64,000 bases of DNA from Castellaniella sp034674885. GTDB lineage: Bacteria > Pseudomonadota > Gammaproteobacteria > Burkholderiales > Burkholderiaceae_B. A model generated the notes under the pieces. The model was not told the DNA's origin. It saw only the letters and a list, made by a program, of their open reading frames with translations, and searched no databases. Below, piece after piece: positions 23,766-32,726 of this stretch; position 1 is the first letter of the stretch; each line of letters opens with the position of its first letter. The position numbers and the translations under genes were made by a program. The stretch is taken from the NCBI RefSeq assembly GCF_034674885.1, contig NZ_JAUCDS010000012.1, forward strand, positions 1-64,000, read 5' to 3'.

Positions 23766-25274
23766 ATGTCCGTCGATTATCTGAAGCGCATTCTGACGTC
23801 CAAAGTCTATGACGTCGCCCATGAAACCCCTCTGGACCTGGCCCCCCGAATCAGCAAGCGTATCGGCAACACGGTGCTGCTCAAGCGCGAGGACACCCAG
23901 CCGGTGTTCAGTTTCAAGCTGCGTGGCGCCTACAACAAGATGGCGCACCTCAGCGTCGACGAGCTCAAGCGCGGGGTGATCGCGGCGTCTGCCGGCAATC
24001 ATGCCCAGGGGGTGGCGCTGGCCGCCAGCCGCCTGAAATGCCGGGCGGTGATCGTCATGCCGGTGACGACACCCCTGGTCAAGATCGATGCGGTGCGGGC
24101 TTTGGGTGGCGAGGTCGTGCTGTTTGGCGACAGTTTCACCGAGGCGGCTGAGCACGCGACCGAACTGCAGGCGCGCGATGGCCTGACCTTCGTGCATCCC
24201 TTCGACGATCCGGACGTGATCGCGGGGCAGGGCACGGTGGGCATGGAAATCCTGCGCCAGCACCCAGGGCCGATCGATGCCGTGTTCGTGGCGATCGGCG
24301 GCGGCGGGTTGATCTCCGGGGTGGCCGCCTACATCAAGCAGCTGCGCCCCGATATCCAGGTGATTGGCGTGCAGACCGAGGATTCCGACGCCATGATCCG
24401 CAGCGTGCGGGCCGGGCGCCGGGTGCGCCTGAACGACGTCGGCCTGTTTTCCGACGGTACCGCCGTCAAGCAGGTTGGCCAGGAAACGTTCCGGATGGTG
24501 CGGGAATACGTGGATGACTTCGTCACGGTCGATACGGATGCGATCTGCGCCGGCATCAAGGACGTCTTCCAGGACACGCGCAGCGTGCTGGAACCGGCCG
24601 GGGCTTTGGCGCTGGCCGGGGCCAAGCGCTATGCGGCCCAGCAGAAATGGAAGGGCAAGACCCTGGTGGCCATCACCTGCGGCGCCAACATGAACTTCGA
24701 CCGCTTGCGCTTCGTGGCGGAACGCGCCGATGTGGGCGAAGCCCGCGAGGCGCTGTTCGCCATCACTCTGCCTGAAAAACGCGGCAGTTTCCTGCGACTG
24801 TGCGAAGCGGTCGGGCAGCGGGCCGTGACGGAATTCAACTACCGGATATCCGATGCCGAAAAGGCGCACGTCTATGTCGGGTTGCAGATCCGGTCCGAGC
24901 CTGAAATCGAGAAACTGGCCGCGCATTTTCGCAAACTGGATTTCCCTACGCTGGATCTGACCGGCAACGAAATGGCCAAGACGCACTTGCGCTACATGGT
25001 GGGCGGTCATTCCGGCCTGGCCAAGCACGAAGTGCTCTACCGTTTCGAGTTTCCGGAACGCCCGGGCGCCCTGATGAAGTTCCTGGGCGCCATGAATCCC
25101 GACTGGAACATCAGCCTGTTCCATTACCGGAATCAGGGCGATGACTACGGCCGCATTCTGGTCGGCATCCAGGTGCCGCCGGATGACAAGAAAGCCTTCA
25201 AGGATTTCCTGGCCACCCTGGGCTATCCGTACTGGAACGAGACGGACAATCCAGCGTATCAGTTGTTCCTGTAG
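23766..25274 (+). CDS. ilvA: Threonine ammonia-lyase, biosynthetic
   Basis: From ATG 23766 the enzyme is 502 aa. The PLP lysine is Lys51 in PVFSFKLRGAYNK, the glycine loop SAGNHAQGVALAA and GGGGLISGVAAYIK follow. Two C-terminal ACT-like regulatory regions (ALFAITLPEKRGSFLRLCEAVG and VLYRFEFPERPGALMKFLGAM) mark the biosynthetic, isoleucine-inhibited form rather than the short catabolic one. It converts threonine to 2-oxobutyrate, the first step to isoleucine. It is a single-gene unit, convergent with phoR and divergent from the diguanylate cyclase. Confidence 0.96.
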   Translation: MSVDYLKRILTSKVYDVAHETPLDLAPRISKRIGNTVLLKREDTQPVFSFKLRGAYNKMAHLSVDELKRGVIAASAGNHAQGVALAASRLKCRAVIVMPVTTPLVKIDAVRALGGEVVLFGDSFTEAAEHATELQARDGLTFVHPFDDPDVIAGQGTVGMEILRQHPGPIDAVFVAIGGGGLISGVAAYIKQLRPDIQVIGVQTEDSDAMIRSVRAGRRVRLNDVGLFSDGTAVKQVGQETFRMVREYVDDFVTVDTDAICAGIKDVFQDTRSVLEPAGALALAGAKRYAAQQKWKGKTLVAITCGANMNFDRLRFVAERADVGEAREALFAITLPEKRGSFLRLCEAVGQRAVTEFNYRISDAEKAHVYVGLQIRSEPEIEKLAAHFRKLDFPTLDLTGNEMAKTHLRYMVGGHSGLAKHEVLYRFEFPERPGALMKFLGAMNPDWNISLFHYRNQGDDYGRILVGIQVPPDDKKAFKDFLATLGYPYWNETDNPAYQLFL

Positions 25275-25298
25275 GCGGGTGCCGTTGCGCGTTTCCGG

Positions 25299-26624
25299 TC
25301 AGGCTGCGTGATCTTCTGCTGCGGCAGCCCGGGCGGGCGCGCCGACCCGCGAGGCGGGAAAGACGATCGAGAACGTGCTGCCGGCGCCCGGTTCGCTGGT
25401 GATGTCCAGCGTCGCCTGGTGGCGCAGGACCACGTGTTTCGTGATGGCCAGGCCCAGGCCCGTGCCGCCGGTGGCGTGGGATCGGCCTCGGTCCACCCGG
25501 AAGAAGCGCTCGGTCAGGCGGGGAATGTCATCTGCGGCGATGCCGATGCCGGTGTCGCGCACCGAATAGCGGGCGCCGCCGTCGGCCTGCCGTGCCCAGG
25601 CCACCGCGATCGTGCCGCCTGCCGGGGTATAGCGCACGGCGTTGGTCAGCAGATTGCTGAGAGCGGATGACAGTTCGATGTCCTGTCCGATCACCTGCAA
25701 AGTATCGTCCACGCGCACGTCGAATTGGTGTTGTCCGTTGGACAAGGCCTGGCATTGGGTCAGAGCGGTGCGGATCAGGGCGGGCACGGACACCGGGCTG
25801 CCGGGGCTGTTGGGGGTGGTTTCCAGGGACGACAGGGTCAGCAGATCGGCGACCAGGGCCTGCATATTGTGGGCCTGCTGGGCCATGAGTTCCAGATAGT
25901 GGCGCCGCTGGTCGGGACTGATGGCTTCGTCAGGCAGGTCCAGCAGCGTTTCCACGAAGCCGGACAGCACGGTCAGCGGGGTGCGCAGCTCGTGGGAAAC
26001 ATTGGCGACGAAGTCCTTGCGGGTGTTTTCCAGGCGTTCGATCTGGGTGATGTCGCGCGTGACCATGAGAAATTGGCCGACCCCGTAGGGCGCCAGGTGC
26101 AGCAGCAGGGTGCGAGTCTGGCCGCTGCGGCTCAGGTGCAGGATCAGCGGCTTGTCCCAGCTGTCCTGGCGGGCATAGCGGGCGAAGTCCGGCGCCCGGA
26201 TGATGTTCAGGATGCTGTGTCCCCGGTCCTGGTGATGATTCAGACCCAGGTGTTCCGCTGCCGTCTGGTTGCACCACAGCAGGGATTTGTCGGGCCCCAG
26301 AGTCAGCGCGCCGTCGGGCAGGGCTTCGGCGGCCAGCAGGGCGCGCTGGAAATTGCGGTTGCGTTCCTGCAGGTCCAGGCGATTCTGTTTCAGCTTGCGG
26401 TAGATGGGCGCCAGGACCTCGTCCCACGGGCCGACCGAGGATGGCGGCGGGTCGTCGATGTTGCGCACCCAGCGGGCGATGCGCGATAACTGCAGGCCGC
26501 TGACGAGAATCATGGCGAGCAGCCCCAGGGCGAAGATCGCCCAGCCGGTGGCGGCGCCCAGCCAGGCGCCCAGCAACCAGCCGCTCAGGGCCCAGAGCGC
26601 GATGGAAACAAGCGTTTTGGTCAT
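25299..26624 (-). CDS. phoR: Phosphate regulon sensor histidine kinase PhoR
   Basis: The 441-aa kinase has an N-terminal hydrophobic hairpin of about 45 residues, no large periplasmic domain, a PAS-like region (LPDGALTLGPDKSLLWCNQTAAEHLGL) and a HisKA box FVANVSHELRTPLTVLSG. The ATPase motifs are NLLTNAVRYTP, DTGIGIAADDIPRLTERFFRVDRGRS and GTGLGLAITKHV. This small-sensor architecture is typical of PhoR, which senses phosphate through the Pst-PhoU complex. No pst or phoU genes are in the window. Its start overlaps the phoB stop as ATGA. Confidence 0.93.
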   Translation of the reverse strand: MTKTLVSIALWALSGWLLGAWLGAATGWAIFALGLLAMILVSGLQLSRIARWVRNIDDPPPSSVGPWDEVLAPIYRKLKQNRLDLQERNRNFQRALLAAEALPDGALTLGPDKSLLWCNQTAAEHLGLNHHQDRGHSILNIIRAPDFARYARQDSWDKPLILHLSRSGQTRTLLLHLAPYGVGQFLMVTRDITQIERLENTRKDFVANVSHELRTPLTVLSGFVETLLDLPDEAISPDQRRHYLELMAQQAHNMQALVADLLTLSSLETTPNSPGSPVSVPALIRTALTQCQALSNGQHQFDVRVDDTLQVIGQDIELSSALSNLLTNAVRYTPAGGTIAVAWARQADGGARYSVRDTGIGIAADDIPRLTERFFRVDRGRSHATGGTGLGLAITKHVVLRHQATLDITSEPGAGSTFSIVFPASRVGAPARAAAAEDHAA

Positions 26625-27316
26625 TCCGTATGTGTCGTGCTGAAACGGTAGCCCGCCCCCCGGACGGTCTGGATGGTGTGTTCCTGGCGGGCTGGCGAAA
26701 GCGCCTTGCGCAGGCGGCGGATGTGGACATCCACCGTGCGTTCTTCGACGAAGACGTGGTCGCCCCAGACCTGATCCAGCAGTTGGCTGCGGCTGTACAC
26801 GCGCTGCGCATGCGTCATCAGGAAGTGTAGCAGGCGGAATTCGGTCGGCCCCATGGGCAGCGCTTGCTGGCGCCCGAAGACTTGCCGCGTGTTGGGGTCC
26901 AGTTGCAGATCCCCCGCCTGGATCAGGTCCGTGGTGAGCTGGGGGGCGCGGCGGCGCAGCAGCGATTTGATGCGGGCCAGCAGCTCGCGCGGGGAAAATG
27001 GTTTGGTCAGGTAGTCGTCGGCACCGGCCTCCAGCCCATCGACCTTGTCCTGTTCAGTGCCGCGCGCAGTCAGCATGATCAGGGGGATTTCGCGGGTGCG
27101 GGGGGCGGCGCGCAGCTGCTGGGCCAGGCGGATGCCGGGCTGGTCGGGCAGCATCCAGTCCAGCAGGATCAGATCGGGCAGCACACTCTGGATCTGGGCC
27201 AGGGCCTGGCGGCTGTCCTGCGCGGCATTGACCGCATAGCCGGCGTGTTGCAGGTTGATGGTCAGCAGTTCCAGGATGGCGGGTTCGTCTTCGATGATCA
27301 GAATCGTGGCGGACAT
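26621..27316 (-). CDS. phoB: Phosphate regulon response regulator PhoB
   Basis: The 231-aa protein has a receiver domain with the acidic pocket IIEDEP and phospho-acceptor Asp53 in LILLDWMLPDQPG. The switch Thr is in LTARGTEQDK and the conserved Lys in YLTKPFSPREL. It ends with an OmpR-type winged helix (MGPTEFRLLHFLMTHAQRVYSRSQLLDQVWG). It activates phosphate-starvation genes by binding paired CTGTCA repeats. A Pho-box-like sequence overlaps its own start codon. It is translationally coupled to phoR. Confidence 0.95.
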   Translation of the reverse strand: MSATILIIEDEPAILELLTINLQHAGYAVNAAQDSRQALAQIQSVLPDLILLDWMLPDQPGIRLAQQLRAAPRTREIPLIMLTARGTEQDKVDGLEAGADDYLTKPFSPRELLARIKSLLRRRAPQLTTDLIQAGDLQLDPNTRQVFGRQQALPMGPTEFRLLHFLMTHAQRVYSRSQLLDQVWGDHVFVEERTVDVHIRRLRKALSPARQEHTIQTVRGAGYRFSTTHTE

Positions 27317-27332
27317 GACAGATGTGTGAATC
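27315..27332 (-). promoter_or_regulatory. Weak Pho-box-like sequence at the phoB start
   Basis: On the minus strand GATTCACACATCTGTCAT fits the two-repeat Pho-box consensus at 13 of 18 positions; the second repeat is perfect and the first is poor. It covers the 16 bp before the phoB start codon and its first two bases, which is unusually close for an activating site. Confidence 0.2.
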
Positions 27333-27363
27333 CTGTGGTCGTGTTGATCGTCGTCATCATACG

Positions 27364-27387
27364 GTCACATTATTTCATTCATGTGAC
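27364..27387. promoter_or_regulatory. Dyad GTCACAT-N10-ATGTGAC between phoB and ubiE
   Basis: The inverted repeat has perfect 7-bp arms with an AT-rich 10-bp spacer in the 131-bp divergent region. Its symmetry suggests a dimeric regulator that could control either gene. It does not have the spacing of a CRP site. Confidence 0.4.
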
Positions 27388-27447
27388 GCTGCCGCCGCCT
27401 GGGTGCGGGGCCGTGAGTGCAAAGGAATGCGGTACGATACGCGGATC

Positions 27448-28212
27448 ATGACTGAATCATCCCGACAGCCCGGCCAGGGGCCGGAAACCCATTTCGGATT
27501 CGAGACCGTTCGCGAGGCCGACAAGGCCCATCGCGTGGCCGAGGTCTTTCATTCGGTGGCCAGCCGCTACGATGTGATGAACGACCTGATGTCGGGTGGC
27601 CTGCATCGGGTCTGGAAGGCCTTTACGGTCGGCCGGGCGCAGATCCGGCCAGGCATGCGGGTGCTGGACATCGCCGGGGGCACCGGCGATCTGGCGCGGG
27701 CATTCGCCAAACGCGCCGGGCCGAGCGGCCAGGTCTGGCTGACCGATATCAACGATTCCATGCTTCGAGTGGGGCGCGACCGCCTGCTGGATCGCGGTCT
27801 GGTGACGCCGGTGGCGGTGTGCGATGCCGAATGCCTGCCATTTCCCGACCATTATTTTGATCGGGTGTCGGTGGCGTTCGGGCTGCGCAACATGACGCAC
27901 AAGGACCGCGCCCTGGCTGAAATGCATCGCGTGCTGAAACCTGGCGGCAAGCTGCTGGTGCTGGAATTTTCCCGCGTGGCTCCGGCGTTGGCGCCCGTCT
28001 ACGACTGGTATTCCTTCAATGTCCTGCCCAAGATCGGCCAGGTCGTTGCGTCCGACGAGGCCAGCTATCGCTATCTGGCTGAATCCATCCGCATGCACCC
28101 GGATCAGGAAACCCTGGCCGACATGCTGCGCACGGTCGGGTTCGGCAGGGTGCAGTACTTCAACATGACGGCCGGCGTGGTGGCGCTGCACGAAGGCGTG
28201 CGGCTGGATTGA
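27448..28212 (+). CDS. ubiE: Demethylmenaquinone/2-methoxy-6-polyprenylbenzoquinol methyltransferase
   Basis: From ATG 27448 the protein is 254 aa, the normal UbiE length. It shows FHSVASRYDVMNDLMSGGLHRVWK, the SAM-binding loop VLDIAGGTGDLARAF, TDINDSMLRVGRDR, VAFGLRNMTHKDRALAEM and VLEFSRV. UbiE performs the C-methylation step of ubiquinone (and menaquinone) synthesis. It opens a ubiquinone cluster with ubiJ and ubiB downstream. An upstream in-frame codon at 27322 would extend into the phoB promoter region and is not used. Confidence 0.96.
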   Translation: MTESSRQPGQGPETHFGFETVREADKAHRVAEVFHSVASRYDVMNDLMSGGLHRVWKAFTVGRAQIRPGMRVLDIAGGTGDLARAFAKRAGPSGQVWLTDINDSMLRVGRDRLLDRGLVTPVAVCDAECLPFPDHYFDRVSVAFGLRNMTHKDRALAEMHRVLKPGGKLLVLEFSRVAPALAPVYDWYSFNVLPKIGQVVASDEASYRYLAESIRMHPDQETLADMLRTVGFGRVQYFNMTAGVVALHEGVRLD

Positions 28213-28235
28213 TCACCCTTTCTCGCCGGGTTTTG

Positions 28236-28267
28236 CGCAGGGCCGCGTAACGCGGCCCTGCGTGTTT
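28236..28267 (+). terminator. Rho-independent terminator after ubiE
   Basis: A 12-bp perfect G/C-rich stem (28236-28247 and 28251-28262) with a TAA loop is followed by TGTTTT. It separates ubiE from the Tim44-like gene. Confidence 0.8.
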
Positions 28268-28402
28268 TCGGGGTGCCCGGGTTTTGCATGATTTCTGCTG
28301 CGAGTGGGCGGGATCTATGGTAATTTACTGAAATTCAGCTTCCTGTCAGCTTTAATTTTTTCTGGCAGTTTCGAGCTGATGACCGATTTCCCAGGAGACT
28401 CC

Positions 28403-29374
28403 ATGATTGTTCAAATGCCACGCTGGTTCCTAGCTACCCTGCTGCTGGTCGCGGCGCTGATGATGCTGGCCGTCACGTCCGACGCCCAGGCGCGCCGCAT
28501 GGGCGGTGGCGCCAGCTTTGGCCGCCAGTCCTCCAACGTCACGAAACAGCGCCAGGCGGTCACGCCGCCCGCAGCCACGACGACGCAGCGGGCGGCGACG
28601 CCCGCTGCGGGCGCGGCTGCCGGTACGGCAGCTGCAGGCGCCGCCGCCAAATCGGGCATGTCCCGCTGGCTGGGCCCCATCGCCGGCATCGCGGCTGGCC
28701 TGGGAATTGCCGCCCTGCTGTCCAGCATGGGGCTGTCGGGCGCCTTCCTGGAATTCCTGTCCAGCGCCCTGCTGATCGGGCTGGTGATCTTTGCCGTCAT
28801 GTTCCTGGTGCGCCGTTTGCGTGGCGCGCAGCGTCCTTTGGCCACGGCCGGGGCTGCGGGCGCAGGCAACAACAGCTATCGCCAGTCGCAGCAGCCGTCC
28901 GCCTGGACACCGCCGCCTGCGGCGGCAGCCCCCGCCGCGTCGGCTGCGCCGGTGATCGAATCCGTTTCGTCCACTGCCAGTCATGATCCGTCCTGGTTCA
29001 TTCCGGGCGACTTCGACGTGCCGACCTTCCTGAACCAGGCCAAGCAGCAGTTCACCCAGATCCAGGCCCTGTGGGACGCTGGCGACCGGTCCGCGCTGCG
29101 CGAACTGCTGACCGATGACCTGCTGGCGGAAATCACCCCGCGCCTGCCCCAGCCGGGCGAGGGCAATCACACGGAAATCGTGCTGCTGAACGCCGAACTG
29201 CTGGGGATCGAAGCCGTGGCGGGCGGCCACCTGGCCAGCGTGCGCTATTCGGGCATGCTGCGCGAGGCCCCTGGTGCCGAGGCCTTCCGCCTGGAAGAAG
29301 TCTGGAACCTGTACAAGGCCGATGGCGCCGGCTGGCTGCTGGCCGGTATTCAGCAACTGAATCCACAGGCCTGA
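28403..29374 (+). CDS. Tim44-like domain membrane protein
   Basis: From ATG 28403 (CAGGAGA site) the protein is 323 aa. It starts with a signal peptide ending DAQA, then MGGGASFGRQSS, an Ala-rich linker and two adjacent hydrophobic segments at about 88-140. The C-terminal domain from about 195 is Tim44-like: FNQAKQQFTQIQALWDAGDR-type helix (here FLNQAKQQFTQIQ), LRELLTDDLLAEI and a final FRLEEVWNLYKADGAGWLLAGIQQL. Such proteins are often found between ubiE and ubiJ in betaproteobacteria; a role in ubiquinone or membrane protein assembly is inferred only from that position. Confidence 0.85.
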   Translation: MIVQMPRWFLATLLLVAALMMLAVTSDAQARRMGGGASFGRQSSNVTKQRQAVTPPAATTTQRAATPAAGAAAGTAAAGAAAKSGMSRWLGPIAGIAAGLGIAALLSSMGLSGAFLEFLSSALLIGLVIFAVMFLVRRLRGAQRPLATAGAAGAGNNSYRQSQQPSAWTPPPAAAAPAASAAPVIESVSSTASHDPSWFIPGDFDVPTFLNQAKQQFTQIQALWDAGDRSALRELLTDDLLAEITPRLPQPGEGNHTEIVLLNAELLGIEAVAGGHLASVRYSGMLREAPGAEAFRLEEVWNLYKADGAGWLLAGIQQLNPQA

Positions 29375-29452
29375 TCCGGCCTGCGGAGCGGGGCGCGGAC
29401 CGCGTGCTGTGGTCTGCGGTCCCGCGTGGGCAGTGCCCAAAACCAGTAAACT

Positions 29453-29492
29453 GAGGGTCCGGGATCGCCATCATGGCAGGTCCCGGACCTTC
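29453..29492 (+). terminator. Terminator/attenuator-like hairpin in the ubiJ leader
   Basis: GGTCCGGGA (29456-29464) pairs with TCCCGGACC (29481-29489), extendable to 12 bp with one wobble, followed by GGTTTT. The structure ends only 12 bp before the ubiJ ATG, which lacks a clear ribosome binding site, so it may set ubiJ-ubiB expression. Confidence 0.55.
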
Positions 29493-29504
29493 GGTTTTCT
29501 GCGC

Positions 29505-30131
29505 ATGAATAATAAATTCTTTCCTCCTTTTCTGCCCCGGCCTGCGGACTTGCTGCTGCGCGGGCTCAATGCGCTGCTGCGCCGCGAATCCTGGGCCGGC
29601 GCGCGCCTGGCCGGACATGCCGGGAAGTCCGTGCGGGTTGCTGCGGGGGCCTGGTCGCTGCAGATCAGCATCGAGTCCGATGGGGCATTGCAGGTCTGCG
29701 ATGACGCCGTGGTCCCCGATGTCACACTGTCCATCCCGGCCGATCGCCTGCGGGAATTGCCGGCCGCCTGGCGGCAACAAGGCCTGGCGGGGGTGACGGC
29801 CCTGGCGCATATCCAGGGGGATGCCGGCCTGGCGCACCTGGTGTCCGATCTGGCGAGGGATCTGCGCTGGGATGTCGAAGACGATCTGTCGCGCGTCGTT
29901 GGCGATGCGATGGCCGTGCGCCTGGTTCAGGGCGGCCGGCAATTGGCCGCCGGGGTGCGCCACAGCGCGGTGCGGGCGCAGGATAACCTGACTGAATATC
30001 TGGCGGAAGAGTCCGGCATCGGCGTGCGGGGCGCGGATTTCCGCCGCTGGCGCGGCGATCTGCGCGCGCTGGAATCCCGGCTGGACCGACTGGATGCCCG
30101 CGTGCGGCAGCTGCCGGGGGACGCATGCTGA
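29505..30131 (+). CDS. ubiJ: Ubiquinone biosynthesis accessory factor UbiJ
   Basis: From ATG 29505 the protein is 208 aa. It has an SCP2-type sterol-carrier domain (about 10-110: NALLRRESWAGARLAGHAGKSVRV and VTLSIPADRLRELP), a middle region WDVEDDLSRVVGDAMAVRLVQG and a C-terminal helical segment. This fits UbiJ, a lipid-binding scaffold of the Ubi hydroxylase/methylase complex. It overlaps ubiB by 7 bp. A strong hairpin lies immediately before its start codon. Confidence 0.9.
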   Translation: MNNKFFPPFLPRPADLLLRGLNALLRRESWAGARLAGHAGKSVRVAAGAWSLQISIESDGALQVCDDAVVPDVTLSIPADRLRELPAAWRQQGLAGVTALAHIQGDAGLAHLVSDLARDLRWDVEDDLSRVVGDAMAVRLVQGGRQLAAGVRHSAVRAQDNLTEYLAEESGIGVRGADFRRWRGDLRALESRLDRLDARVRQLPGDAC

Positions 30132-31690
30132 CGTTCTGCCGTCTGGTCTATATTTTATGGGTCAGCCTGCGCTATCGGCTGGATGAGCTGGTGCTGTCCA
30201 GTCTGCAGCATCCCTGGGCGCATGCGCTGTTGCGCGTGGTGTGCCTGGGCCGTCGCCCGCGCCGACCCAGAGGCGAAAGGCTGCGGCTGGCCCTGGAAAC
30301 CCTGGGGCCGATCTACGTGAAATTCGGCCAAGTGCTGTCCACGCGCCGCGATCTGGTGCCGACTGATATTGCCGATGAACTGGCCCGTCTGCAGGACCGC
30401 GTGCCGCCCTTTCCGTCGGATCAGGCGGCGGCCATCATCCAGGAATCCCTGGGCGCGGCGCCTCAGACGCTGTTTGCGCAGTTCGACCGCGATCCGGTGG
30501 CATCCGCCTCGATCGCCCAGGTGCATTTTGCCGTCCTGCACGACGGGCGCGAGGTCGCCGTCAAGGTCCTGCGCCCTGGCATGCGCGAAGCCATCGAGCG
30601 CGATCTGACCCTGTTGCGGGCCCTGGCGGGTCTGGTCGAACGCCTGGCCCCGGATGGCCGCCGCCTGAAGCCGCGCGAGGTTGTCGCGGAATTCGACAAG
30701 TACCTGCACGACGAACTGGACCTGATCCGCGAGGCGGCCAATTGCAGCCAGCTGCGGCGCAATTTCGGGCCGGATACCGGTCGGGCCGATCTGCTGCTGG
30801 TGCCTGAAGTCGTCTGGGAATTCTGCGCCAGCCAGGTCTTTACCATGCAGCGCATGCGCGGGGTGCCGGTCAGCCGGGTGGCCCAGCTGCGCGAAATGGG
30901 GGTGGACATCCCATTGCTGGCGCGCCAGGGTGTGGAAATCTTTTTCATGCAGGTGTTCATCGACGGCTTTTTCCATGCCGATATGCACCCGGGCAACATC
31001 TACGTGTCCGACGCCCCGGATAGCCTGGGGCGCTACATCGCACTGGATTTCGGCATTGTCGGTTCGCTGTCGGAATTCGACAAGAACTACCTGGCGCAGA
31101 ATTTCCTGGCCTTCTTTCGACGCGACTATCGCCGGGTGGCGCAACTGCACATCGAATCGGGCTGGGTGCCACCCACCACCCGCGAGGAAGAACTCGAAGG
31201 CGCAGTGCGGGCGGTGTGCGAACCCTATTTCGACCGGCCCCTGGCGGAGATCTCCCTGGGACAGGTGCTGCTGCGTCTGTTCCAGACTTCGCGCCGCTTC
31301 AATGTGGAAATCCAGCCCCAGCTGGTGCTGCTGCAAAAGACCTTGCTGAACGTCGAGGGCATGGGGCGTGAACTGGACCCCAACCTGGATCTCTGGCAGA
31401 CCGCCAAGCCGTTCCTGGAACGCTGGATGCATCAGCGGGTGGGCCTGAAGGGCCTGCGCCAGCGACTGGACCAGGAAGCCAGCCAGTGGGCGCAGATCCT
31501 GCCGCAGATTCCCCGGTTGGTCTATACCCGGCTGAACCATCCCGATCCAGGGCCCGCCATGCGCTCTGAACTGGAACGGCTGCGCCGTGCCCAGGAAGGC
31601 GCCAACCGTCTGCTGGTCGTGCTGTGCGGCATTCTGGCCGTGGGGCTGGGGATAGCGGTCTGGGCGCTGACGCGGGGGGGCGGGGTATGA
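30125..31690 (+). CDS. ubiB: Ubiquinone biosynthesis regulatory kinase-like protein UbiB
   Basis: The 521-aa protein has the ABC1/ADCK hallmarks: the KxGQ-type motif PIYVKFGQVLSTRRDLVP, the Ala-rich loop ASASIAQVHFAV with the lysine in VAVKVLRPGM, the ExD motif DELDLIREAAN, the catalytic loop DGFFHADMHPGNIYV and the ALDFGIVG metal site. One C-terminal membrane segment (LLVVLCGILAVGLGIAVWAL) is clear. UbiB is an ATPase needed for ubiquinone synthesis, probably in handling membrane intermediates. It overlaps ubiJ upstream and rfaE2 downstream. Confidence 0.96.
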   Translation: MLTFCRLVYILWVSLRYRLDELVLSSLQHPWAHALLRVVCLGRRPRRPRGERLRLALETLGPIYVKFGQVLSTRRDLVPTDIADELARLQDRVPPFPSDQAAAIIQESLGAAPQTLFAQFDRDPVASASIAQVHFAVLHDGREVAVKVLRPGMREAIERDLTLLRALAGLVERLAPDGRRLKPREVVAEFDKYLHDELDLIREAANCSQLRRNFGPDTGRADLLLVPEVVWEFCASQVFTMQRMRGVPVSRVAQLREMGVDIPLLARQGVEIFFMQVFIDGFFHADMHPGNIYVSDAPDSLGRYIALDFGIVGSLSEFDKNYLAQNFLAFFRRDYRRVAQLHIESGWVPPTTREEELEGAVRAVCEPYFDRPLAEISLGQVLLRLFQTSRRFNVEIQPQLVLLQKTLLNVEGMGRELDPNLDLWQTAKPFLERWMHQRVGLKGLRQRLDQEASQWAQILPQIPRLVYTRLNHPDPGPAMRSELERLRRAQEGANRLLVVLCGILAVGLGIAVWALTRGGGV

Positions 31691-32232
31691 CGGCCGAATC
31701 ATCCGATCGAGCCCACGACGCCTCGGCCGCAGGCTCGGTGGATGGTACGCCCATGCCCCGCTTCGAGTCCAAGATCCTGGCCCCGGAGGATTGCCGTCAG
31801 GCGATTGCCCAGGGCCGTTTGCCACGCCCCTGGGTGTTCACAAACGGGGTGTTCGACATCCTGCATCGCGGTCACGTCACCTACCTGGATCAGGCGGCTC
31901 AGCTGGGCGGTTCACTGATCGTCGCGGTCAATACCGATGCGTCCGTGCGCCGGCTGGGCAAGGGCGCTGACCGGCCTTTGAATGCCTGCGCAGACCGGGC
32001 GGCCCTGCTGGCGGCCCTGGCCTGCGTGGACCTGGTGACCTGGTTCGAGGAAGACACGCCTCTGGAACTGATCCAGGCATTGCGCCCGGACATCATCGTC
32101 AAGGGCGGCGACTACGATATGGATCTGTTGCCCGAAACCGCCGCAGTGCGCAGCTGGGGCGGGCGAGCGGTAGCCATCCCGTTTGAACACCAGCGGTCCA
32201 CCACGGCCCTGCTGCGGAAAATTCGCCAGTAA
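31687..32232 (+). CDS. rfaE2: D-glycero-beta-D-manno-heptose 1-phosphate adenylyltransferase
   Basis: The nucleotidyltransferase core starts near residue 46: VFTNGVFDILHRGHVTYLDQAAQLG contains the HxGH site. LIVAVNTDASVRRLGKG, RPDIIVKGGDYDMDLLPET and HQRSTTALLRKIR follow. It adenylates heptose-1-phosphate in ADP-heptose synthesis; this is the stand-alone second half of enteric HldE. The ATG at 31687 overlaps the ubiB stop (ATGA) and gives 181 aa; the first about 24 residues are unconserved and ATG 31756 (158 aa) is an alternative. The kinase partner is not in the window. Confidence 0.92.
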   Translation: MTAESSDRAHDASAAGSVDGTPMPRFESKILAPEDCRQAIAQGRLPRPWVFTNGVFDILHRGHVTYLDQAAQLGGSLIVAVNTDASVRRLGKGADRPLNACADRAALLAALACVDLVTWFEEDTPLELIQALRPDIIVKGGDYDMDLLPETAAVRSWGGRAVAIPFEHQRSTTALLRKIRQ

Positions 32233-32282
32233 GATCGTGGCCCCTCAGGCAGTTCCAGCCATCGACACCCGAAAGGAATACT

Positions 32283-32681
32283 TTGCCCTTTATGAAAAAG
32301 AAAATCCGCCTGCAGCTTCTTGAAGGCGCTTACGCTGTATCGCGCCTGAGCCCATCGTCGGCGATTCCGGCCTGGGCTGACGGCCCGGGGTTCGTGTCCA
32401 TCAGTCGCGGGCGCGAAGAGCTCTCCATCGTGTGTCGCCAAGAACGGGTGCCGGAAGGCATCACGACGCAGGGGGGATGGACGGCGCTTTGTTTCGCCGG
32501 CCCCTTTGCATTTGACGAGATTGGAATTGTGTTGTCGGTCGTGCAGCCACTATCCGAACGCGGCATTGGAGTTTTTGTGGTCTCTACCTACGACACCGAC
32601 TACATGCTGCTGAAGAGCGCGGATATGGCACGAGCGACGGAAGTGCTGATCGACGCCGGCCATACGCTGCTGCCTGCTTGA
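32283..32681 (+). CDS. ACT-domain-containing protein of unknown function
   Basis: The 132-aa protein has two ACT-like halves. LSIVCRQERVPEGITTQGGWTALCFAGPFAF is followed by IGIVLSVVQPLSERGIGVFVVSTYDTDYMLLKSADMARATEVLIDAGHTLL, typical of COG3603-type proteins that bind small ligands, perhaps amino acids. A GAAAGGA site has good spacing to a TTG at 32283 and poor spacing to the ATG at 32292; either is possible. Base composition is less GC-rich than neighbours. It stands alone, 50 bp after rfaE2. Confidence 0.75.
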   Translation: MPFMKKKIRLQLLEGAYAVSRLSPSSAIPAWADGPGFVSISRGREELSIVCRQERVPEGITTQGGWTALCFAGPFAFDEIGIVLSVVQPLSERGIGVFVVSTYDTDYMLLKSADMARATEVLIDAGHTLLPA

Positions 32682-32726
32682 GATCTGCAACCCTTTTTAT
32701 TGCAGATCAGCCAGATCCGTGTGTGG

